From positions 1-12,199 of the forward strand of contig CANPWR010000035.1 in assembly GCA_947584825.1 (NCBI GenBank): DNA of 12,199 nt, written 5' to 3'. The position numbers were made by a program, and so were the translations under genes. Below, in pieces: positions 6,609 through 12,199 of the stretch. Below the pieces are notes generated by a model. It saw only the letters and a program-made list of their open reading frames with translations, did not search any database and was not told the origin of the DNA. Positions within the stretch are counted from its first letter, which is position 1. Each line of letters opens with the position of its first letter. The DNA comes from an uncultured Clostridia bacterium (GTDB taxonomy: Bacteria; Bacillota; Clostridia; Oscillospirales; Ruminococcaceae).

Positions 6609-6887
6609 AGTCTGTCGAAAAAGATTTTGTGTAATCAACTAAAAGTTTTCGGTCAAGCCTTTTTCAAAAGGCTTGCGGGTCAAGGGCAGAGCCCTGTCGC
6701 TGACCGCAGTCAGCGAAATGCTTTACGGAGTGCGCTCCGCACAGGGTGAATTAAAAAATAGTCCAGTGTACTGTTTTTAAATGGGCAAATAGACGTTAGT
6801 CTATTTTTAGCTGAAAATGCTATGCATTTTCAGGTTAAGCCCATGCAAGAGAGGGCTGCCCCTAAAGAATACTTTATCTACATCCAG
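6609..6887. other. Gene-free block of consecutive hairpins between direct repeats
   Basis: No open frame here has a ribosome binding site or recognisable product. The block is a chain of inverted repeats: AAGCCTTT/AAAGGCTT (6655-6662, 6667-6674), AGGGC/GCCCT (6683-6695), TCGCTGAC/GTCAGCGA (6697-6704, 6709-6716), CGGAG/CTCCG (6726-6739), then a junction-like unit (6781-6844) and AGGG/CCCT (6852-6863). The first half resembles dispersed intergenic repeats I recall from Ruminococcus genomes; that is memory, not a search result. It may be a MITE/REP-like element or a structured 3' UTR of the muramidase transcript. Confidence 0.6.
6781..6844. other. Predicted three-way-junction structure
   Basis: An outer stem ATGGGC/GCCCAT (6781-6786, 6839-6844) encloses two hairpins. 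The first is AAATAGAC/GTCTATTT with a GTTA loop (6787-6806). The second is CTGAAAATGC/GCATTTTCAG with a TAT loop (6811-6833). All stems are perfect, and short linkers TTAG and GTTAA join them. Either strand could fold, and no known RNA family is recognised. Confidence 0.5.
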
Positions 6888-6908
6888 AAATCCCTCGCTA
6901 TATACGAG
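6888..6908. repeat. 21-base direct repeat, right copy
   Basis: This is identical to 6581-6601 and sits 10 bases past the muramidase stop codon. A T in place of G at 6909 puts a mismatch in the hairpin stem, and the minus strand lacks a T-run after it, so this copy should terminate poorly. Confidence 0.9.
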
Positions 6909-6918
6909 TGATTTAGCT

Positions 6919-9042
6919 TTAGTGCTTTACAGTTTTTTTCGTTGAATAAAATCCGTAGTATTTTTTGCCCTTTATATATTTGTATGCACGGACTTTTATT
7001 TTGACCGAGTTATTTTTGGCAAGCGTAAATTTGTATTTAATGCTGTTTTGTCCTTTTTTCTTTTTAACAGTAGTCCATTTTTTAGTTGCACTGTTATACT
7101 TCTGCACCTCATATCCGCCGGCACCTTCACACGCTTTCCATTTCAAGGTGCACTTATTTCCGCTGAATGAATATTTCAGCGATGTAACCTTAGCAGGAAC
7201 AGTGGATATACTGTATGCCTTGCTTCTTTCTCCTGCCCATTTTATTTCTCCAGCCAACTTGTATGCCTGTACTTTGAACTTGTTTTTAGTTCCTTGCTTA
7301 AGCTTATTAACGGTTGCACTGTTGTGATTTTTTCCTGAGATAGTTTTGCAAACTACATATTGCTCATTGTTTTCGTCATAGCGTAGTATCTGGTAACCGG
7401 AAACCCTGTCGAGTATCTTCCATTTCAGCGTAACGGTTTTAGGAGTTGTTTTTGTGTATTTAAGTCCGCCGGCTTTTTTAGGTGATGTAGCGGCTTTAAG
7501 AGTACTTGAATTTGTAAGAGGTACAATAGTTCCATTTTCATCAGTAGTGTAACCCTGAACTCTGAATTTATAAACTGTAGAATAGTCAAGACCTGTTATC
7601 TTCACGCTTGCATTTCCGTTGCCGGAAATTGCCTTAACCTGTGACCACTCCTGTTTGTTCTCATTATACATATTTACATAATAACCAGTTGCAGTAGAGA
7701 GTATATTCCACTTCAGCGAAACTGATTTGGTGGCCGCAGCAGTTTGAGTGAGTCCTGTTACCTTTTTCAGATTAACCCCAAAGGTAACAACCGATGAATA
7801 AGCGCCGTATATTTTTTCAGTACCTATGAGTTTGAATGCTCTTACCTTATATTGACGTTCAGCTGTTGAATAAGGCTCAGTGACGGTAAATTTATTAGAC
7901 TTGGTAGTTCCCAGCGATATCCAGGTACCTGTGCCCTCGTCATATGTTTTTATCTGATATTTGTAAGCTCCAGCCGCACGGGTCCAGGAAAGAGTAAATT
8001 CAGAAGGAGTTGTTGTGCTTTCAGCGGCTGTAAGGTTTGTAACCTGATGCGGTTTCGTAAGATAATTTTTATTTACGTCAACGCTTCCTTTTATTCCGTT
8101 GATAGTTGCCCTTGAGGAATACTGCCACATACTGAACTCGCCGGCATAATCTGTGCTGGTATTGTAGTGGGCAAGCCATATTGCGAATTTTTTAGCAAGA
8201 GCAACTCCGTCAATATAGTTTTCGAGCCATGTTTTATTTGCGTAAACACCACCTGTATAATTTGCACTTTGAACTCTGTTTGCAAACGCTTTGCATATAT
8301 TTGTTTTCTCTGCTTTTGAAAGACCGCTCGAATCAAGTCTGCCCTTTGGATCAGCAGATTCAATATCTATGTAAATAGGGAGTGTAATGTCATATCCTTT
8401 TACGGCATTTTTACAGAAGTCCGCTTCTTCTTTTGCTTCGGTAGTTGTTATTGCCTGCGTGTAGAAGTAAACACCAACTTGCAGTCCGGCAGCCAAAGCG
8501 CCTTCTATATTTTGCTTGAAGTAAGAGTCCGCAACGATCTCTCCCGTTCCCCAGCCTCGGTATCCGCATCTGATAATTGTATAGGATATTCCCGCAGCTT
8601 TGACCTTGTTCCAGTCGATTGGCGTTGAATAAGCTTGATACATTGAAACATCAATACCGTCTATAGAATTAACACCGACTAAAGCAGGAGGTGTTGTTGG
8701 TTCAGTAACACCATATTTCTTTGCTCTTGTATTGGCGGAAATCACTGATGCGCCCATATACTTATTGTATAATGGGTCATTTTCTCTTGCGTAATCTTCA
8801 GAGACTTCGTCGCTTTGCAGAATTTTCAGTCCTTCAGTGTAGTCTTTTGTATCGTCGTTTATGTAATCTTCAGTATTTTCATTTGTTGTAATATCATTAT
8901 TATCTGAATTGTATGATGAGATTATGTCATTCGGAGTGTTTGAGATTTCTCTTTTATCAAGCGAATAGCCGATAACAGCCGACTGAACTAAAATGGTACT
9001 CGCCAAGAAACCCAATAGTCCGGTTCTAAATATTTTGTTCAT
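6919..9042 (-). CDS. Secreted GH25 muramidase with four FN3-like repeats
   Basis: This is a predicted exported lysozyme that cleaves the MurNAc-GlcNAc bond of peptidoglycan. Residues 1-26 form a signal peptide (NKIFR then a hydrophobic core ending near SAVIGYS). An Asp/Asn/Thr/Glu-rich linker spans about 35-90. The GH25 domain covers about 124-328, with the opening Asp of GIDVSMYQ (D131) and the DxE pair in IYIDIES (D226, E228) at the catalytic positions, and a late SMWQYSS strand. Four fibronectin-III-like repeats follow (about 332-422, 427-519, 522-613, 617-706), each with LKW or LSW near its start and a VRAYK- or VQAYK-like strand near its end; the last is very lysine-rich. No LPxTG, dockerin or SLH anchor is seen. 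The ATG has AGGAGG 8 bases upstream (9051-9056). A TTGACA lies on the minus strand at 9104-9099, but no good -10 partner was found. Confidence 0.93.
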   Translation of the reverse strand: MNKIFRTGLLGFLASTILVQSAVIGYSLDKREISNTPNDIISSYNSDNNDITTNENTEDYINDDTKDYTEGLKILQSDEVSEDYARENDPLYNKYMGASVISANTRAKKYGVTEPTTPPALVGVNSIDGIDVSMYQAYSTPIDWNKVKAAGISYTIIRCGYRGWGTGEIVADSYFKQNIEGALAAGLQVGVYFYTQAITTTEAKEEADFCKNAVKGYDITLPIYIDIESADPKGRLDSSGLSKAEKTNICKAFANRVQSANYTGGVYANKTWLENYIDGVALAKKFAIWLAHYNTSTDYAGEFSMWQYSSRATINGIKGSVDVNKNYLTKPHQVTNLTAAESTTTPSEFTLSWTRAAGAYKYQIKTYDEGTGTWISLGTTKSNKFTVTEPYSTAERQYKVRAFKLIGTEKIYGAYSSVVTFGVNLKKVTGLTQTAAATKSVSLKWNILSTATGYYVNMYNENKQEWSQVKAISGNGNASVKITGLDYSTVYKFRVQGYTTDENGTIVPLTNSSTLKAATSPKKAGGLKYTKTTPKTVTLKWKILDRVSGYQILRYDENNEQYVVCKTISGKNHNSATVNKLKQGTKNKFKVQAYKLAGEIKWAGERSKAYSISTVPAKVTSLKYSFSGNKCTLKWKACEGAGGYEVQKYNSATKKWTTVKKKKGQNSIKYKFTLAKNNSVKIKVRAYKYIKGKKYYGFYSTKKTVKH

Positions 9043-9205
9043 TTTGTTTTCCTCCTATATTATTCTATGGTACAACCTTAACACAAAGTATACTATTTTG
9101 TCAAATGATAAGGTACATACTTTTTCTCTTTTCTTTTATACTTAAAGGGTTATTGACTGCACTAATAAAACAAAGACTAAACCGTTGATTTATAAGAAAT
9201 TTGTT

Positions 9206-10441
9206 TTACATTTTTGCATTGGCAAGCATAAGTTTAATTCTGTTTTCTTGATTTACTTTTGTTGCACCCGGATCGTAGTCTATAGCAACGATGTTAGCAT
9301 CGGGATAAGCGTTCTTTATAACTCTTGACATTCCCTTTGCCACAATGTGATTTGGAAGGCATCCGAACGGCTGAGTACAGATTATATTTTTTGTTCCCGA
9401 CTCTGCCAAAGCCGCCATTTCGGCAGTTATAAGCCATCCCTCTCCCATTTTTACGCCCTGATTTATGTATTCGTCTGCGTAGTGTCTAAGGTGTTCAAAA
9501 TCGTGGGGAGGCTCAAACTCTCCGTACTCTTTCATCACCTTTATCTGCTGTCTCTGGAACTTATATAAAACGTCGTATCCTATTTTGAAAAGCGCAGTGG
9601 TTTTTGTTTTGGCGTCGTACAGCTTTTCGTCGGTGACAGTGTTTGAAGCGCAGTAGAGTACAAAGTCCAGAAGTCCCGGAACGTTGGGCTCACAGCCTTC
9701 CTGGATTAGAAAATCGCAGAGATGATTGTTCGCCAGAGGTGAATATTTCACATAGATTTCACCTACAATGCCTACCTTTGTCTTTTTCTTTTTGGTTCTT
9801 TTAATAGCTGAAAAATCGTCTAAGATGCTTTTGTAGATTTTCCTTGTATTAAAATACCTGTTTTTTCGTAGTAAAACAGATAGCTTTCTCTGCCAGTTGC
9901 TCAAAACTCTGTCGGTGCTTCCCTTGTGAATTTCATAAGGCTTGCACTGGTAATACAGCGACATAAGCATATCTCCGTACATTACTGCATAGACAAGCTT
10001 TAAAGCTATCACAGGCGTGATCTTAAATGCAGGATTTTTCTCAAGGCCTGAGAAATTCAAAGAAATAACAGGCACTTGAGGAAACTCCGCCGAAAGCGAT
10101 TTGCGGAGCAGGTGGAGATAGTTCGACGCCCTGCAGCCTCCGCCTGTCTGTGAAATCAGAAGTGCAGTTTTGTTAACGTCGTACTTTCCGCTTTTTAAAG
10201 CGTCCATAAACTGTCCGATAACAAGCAGAGCAGGATAACAGGTGTCGTTGTGAACGTTTTTCAGTCCTTCATCTATTACAGATCTGGTAGAGGTCTCCAA
10301 AAGCTCCATATTATATCCGTACTCACGAAAGATTTCAATTATAAGCTTAAAGTGGATAGGAAGCATATCAGGTACAAGGATTGTATAATCCTTTTTCATT
10401 TCCTCTGTAAAAACAGTTTGGTTAACTCTGTTTGATGCCAT
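9206..10441 (-). CDS. HgdB-like 2-hydroxyacyl-CoA dehydratase-family protein
   Basis: This gene matches the C-terminal part of very long clostridial proteins annotated as acyl-CoA dehydratase activase/2-hydroxyacyl-CoA dehydratase. I recall the separate family being COG3581-like. Conserved segments are DYTILVPDMLPIHFKLI near the N-terminus, HNDTCYPALLVIGQF, TGGGCRASNYLHLLRKSL, a central VGIVGEIYVKYSPLANNHL domain and CTQPFGCLPNHIVAKGM, where the Cys residues are candidate iron-sulfur ligands. From ATG 10441 the protein has 411 residues; GTG 10450 is the alternative. It lies in the same frame as the upstream gene, separated by one TAG and 14 sense codons. Its AGGAGG (10469-10474) is 27 bases before the ATG, with a hairpin between them. 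Substrate and reaction are unknown. No clear terminator follows before the muramidase gene. Confidence 0.85.
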   Translation of the reverse strand: MASNRVNQTVFTEEMKKDYTILVPDMLPIHFKLIIEIFREYGYNMELLETSTRSVIDEGLKNVHNDTCYPALLVIGQFMDALKSGKYDVNKTALLISQTGGGCRASNYLHLLRKSLSAEFPQVPVISLNFSGLEKNPAFKITPVIALKLVYAVMYGDMLMSLYYQCKPYEIHKGSTDRVLSNWQRKLSVLLRKNRYFNTRKIYKSILDDFSAIKRTKKKKTKVGIVGEIYVKYSPLANNHLCDFLIQEGCEPNVPGLLDFVLYCASNTVTDEKLYDAKTKTTALFKIGYDVLYKFQRQQIKVMKEYGEFEPPHDFEHLRHYADEYINQGVKMGEGWLITAEMAALAESGTKNIICTQPFGCLPNHIVAKGMSRVIKNAYPDANIVAIDYDPGATKVNQENRIKLMLANAKM

Positions 10442-10474
10442 TTTATTCACTGCTCCGTGGGGAGCACTCCTCCT
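10441..10474 (-). promoter_or_regulatory. Ribosome binding site with an intervening hairpin
   Basis: On the minus strand AGGAGG (10474-10469) is followed two bases later by a perfect 6-base stem, TGCTCC/GGAGCA, with loop CCAC (10466-10451), then GTGAATAAAATG. The linear distance to the ATG is 27 bases. If the hairpin folds, the effective distance is about 11. A weaker GGAG inside the hairpin lies 11 bases before the same ATG. Confidence 0.55.
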
Positions 10475-10483
10475 TTTTGGAAA

Positions 10484-12199
10484 CTATTTCTCAGAGCTTG
10501 CGTCTTTTTCCTCAAGAGAGGCTACAAGACTTCTTAATCTTATCTTTGCAGCTCCGAGATTGTTTATCTCGTCGATTTTAAGCTGAGTATAAAGCTTGCC
10601 GTTTTCTTCAAGTATAGCTCTTATTTCATCAGTTGTAATAGCGTCAATTCCGCAGCCGAACGATACAAGCTGAACAAGCTGCATATCCGGCTGTGTTGTA
10701 ACATATTCAGCCGCACGGTAAAGCCTTGAGTGATAAGTCCACTGGTTTAAAACATCAAGAGGCGGAACGTCAATTAAGTTTGAAACGCTGTCCTCTGTTA
10801 TAACGGCAAGTCCGAGTGACGTTATCAGCTTATGTATTCCGTGATTGATTTCCGGGTCTAAGTGGTAGGGACGTCCTGCAAGAACGATTATTTTTTGATT
10901 CTTTGAGCGTGCGTTTGCAATTATCTCTCTTGCCTTTGTTTCTATGTGCCGTCTAAAACGGACCTCTTCAGAATAAGCCTTATCCAGAACATTATAGACC
11001 ATTGACCTTGTTATAGAATACTTTTTAAGCGCTCTTGAAACAGTCTTCGCTGTATGGTTCTTTTTATTGATGTCGATATACGGCGATATGAAGTTATCAT
11101 CATTCAGTATAGGCATATTCGCCTTTAGAAGCTCAGGATAGTAAGCCACAACCGGACAATTATAATGGTTGTCGCTTCCTCCCTCGTCGATGTTATAGCT
11201 CATACAAGGATAGAATATAAAGTCTACGCCCTTTTCAAGAAGACTCTCAATATGCCCGTGAGCAAGCTTTGCAGGGTAGCATACTGTATCTGATGGAATA
11301 GTCTGCTGACCTTTATAGTAAGTTTCTCTTGTGGATTCTTCTGACAATACTACCTCAAAGCCGAGCGATGTAAACAGTGTATGGAAAAACGGAAGCATAT
11401 CATAATAGCTGAGCGTCATAGGTATTCCGACCTTAGCTATCGGATTATCAGGTTTGATGTTTGCATACTTCCTTATAAGATTATATTTGTATTCAAACAT
11501 ATTCTCAGGGAGGTTTTCAGTCTTTATTCCTGCGCCCTTTTCACATCTGTTTCCCGAGATAAATCTGTGACCGTCATTGAATTTGATTATAGTCAGGTTA
11601 CAGTTAGCTCCGCAGCCTCCGCACTGCGCAGAAGTGGATTTATACGAAAAGCTATCCAACTCGCTTTTTGAGATGAGTTTGGATTTTTCAAGTCCTTCTG
11701 CGTTTGATTTTTCCTTTGCATATAATGCACAGCCGAATGCACCCATTAGTCCGGCTATTGCAGGACGGGTAACGTTTCTGCCCATTTCCATTTCAAACGA
11801 GCGCAGAACTGCATCGTTTAAAAATGTTCCGCCCTGAACGACAATGTTCTTGCCCAGTTCATCGGGCGATTTTGCACGTATTACCTTATATATAGCATTT
11901 TTGATGATCGACGAAGAAAGTCCTGCCGAAATATCCTCTACGCTTGCGCCGTCCTTCTGAGCCTGCTTGACCGAGCTGTTCATAAATACGGTACATCTTG
12001 AACCCAGTTCAACGGGCGCTTTAGCAAAAAGTCCGAGATTTGCAAAGTCTGCGATCTCATAGCCCATTGCCTGAGCAAATGTCTGAATGAATGAGCCGCA
12101 GCCTGATGAGCAGGCCTCGTTGAGCATAATGCTGTCGATAGCGTTGTTTTTTATCTTAAAGCATTTGATGTCCTGACCGCCTATATCTATTATAAAATC
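10484..12199 (-). CDS. Activase (BcrA/BadF/HgdC-type) fused to DUF2229, 5'-truncated by the window
   Basis: The frame is open to the right edge, so the real start lies outside; 571 residues are visible. The first 24 residues continue an ASKHA ATPase (IDIGGQDIK phosphate loop). Next come NEACSSGCGSF and SRCTVFMNSSVK, whose cysteines match the two positions that bridge a [4Fe-4S] cluster between subunits in HgdC activases, and the adenosine-site-like motif QGGTFLND. A Cys-rich unit CGGCGANC plus GNRCEKG (about 193-219) suggests another iron-sulfur site. It is followed by a DUF2229/COG3580-like region (VGIPMTLSYYDMLPFFHTLF) and a second part with VLAGRPYHLDPEINHGI and SFGCGIDA. Activases use ATP to push a low-potential electron into a dehydratase partner, here probably the next gene. 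The stop is TAG; downstream the frame stays open into that gene. Confidence 0.88.
   Translation of the reverse strand, partial: DFIIDIGGQDIKCFKIKNNAIDSIMLNEACSSGCGSFIQTFAQAMGYEIADFANLGLFAKAPVELGSRCTVFMNSSVKQAQKDGASVEDISAGLSSSIIKNAIYKVIRAKSPDELGKNIVVQGGTFLNDAVLRSFEMEMGRNVTRPAIAGLMGAFGCALYAKEKSNAEGLEKSKLISKSELDSFSYKSTSAQCGGCGANCNLTIIKFNDGHRFISGNRCEKGAGIKTENLPENMFEYKYNLIRKYANIKPDNPIAKVGIPMTLSYYDMLPFFHTLFTSLGFEVVLSEESTRETYYKGQQTIPSDTVCYPAKLAHGHIESLLEKGVDFIFYPCMSYNIDEGGSDNHYNCPVVAYYPELLKANMPILNDDNFISPYIDINKKNHTAKTVSRALKKYSITRSMVYNVLDKAYSEEVRFRRHIETKAREIIANARSKNQKIIVLAGRPYHLDPEINHGIHKLITSLGLAVITEDSVSNLIDVPPLDVLNQWTYHSRLYRAAEYVTTQPDMQLVQLVSFGCGIDAITTDEIRAILEENGKLYTQLKIDEINNLGAAKIRLRSLVASLEEKDASSEK

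Noticed and set aside
6609..6887. A CRISPR array or tRNA cluster in the hairpin block
   Set aside because: There are no regularly spaced identical repeats with unique spacers, and the three-way junction has no acceptor stem, T-loop or anticodon-arm signature of a tRNA.
9076..9104. A sigma-A promoter for the muramidase gene with TTGACA at 9104-9099 (minus strand)
   Set aside because: At 16-17 bases spacing the -10 would read GTTAAG or TTAAGG, and the nearby TATACT is too close. It is mentioned in the gene entry but not called.
10484..10486. Pyrrolysine insertion at the TAG between the activase and HgdB-like genes
   Set aside because: No pylS, pylT or other pyl gene is in the window, another gene (sigF) also ends in TAG normally, and a strong ribosome binding site follows the stop.

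Overview
The window looks like chromosomal DNA of a low-to-moderate GC Gram-positive anaerobe, most likely a Clostridia member near Ruminococcus/Oscillospiraceae. This rests on the spoIIA sporulation operon, a YloV/FakA-type fatty acid kinase, a fused activase/2-hydroxyacyl-CoA dehydratase-type protein, strong AGGAGG ribosome binding sites, and an intergenic hairpin block of a style I associate with Ruminococcus genomes. The assignment is inference; there is no rRNA or other marker here.

Layout. (1) Positions 41-4754, plus strand: a compact probable operon of fakA (DAK2-domain fatty acid kinase), purB (adenylosuccinate lyase), an unrecognised 89-residue membrane protein, and metY (O-acetylhomoserine sulfhydrylase). 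It ends at a strong hairpin terminator, with a second one overlapping the end of the convergent sigF gene. (2) Positions 6451-4826, minus strand: spoIIAA-spoIIAB-sigF, the partner-switching module that controls the forespore sigma factor. SpoIIAA has an unusual polar C-terminal tail that runs over the spoIIAB ribosome binding site and start. (3) Positions 6452-6918: 467 bases with no gene, holding a chain of hairpins, including a predicted three-way junction, bracketed by two copies of a 21-base direct repeat that itself forms the terminator-like hairpin. (4) Positions 9042-6919, minus strand: a secreted GH25 muramidase with an acidic linker and four fibronectin-III-like repeats. (5) From 9206 to the right edge, minus strand: two genes that together match the activase + DUF2229 + HgdB-like architecture usually found in one very long clostridial protein. 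Here they are separated by a single TAG codon and stay in the same reading frame.

Working together: SpoIIAB binds SigF or phosphorylates SpoIIAA, so region 2 is one regulatory circuit. The two right-hand genes probably make one iron-sulfur, ATP-driven electron-transfer system whose substrate is unknown. The left operon combines phospholipid precursor, purine and methionine metabolism with no obvious shared pathway. I found no complete new defence or mobile system. The least ordinary items are the same-frame TAG split with a hairpin in the downstream leader, the direct-repeat-bounded hairpin block, and the SpoIIAA tail.
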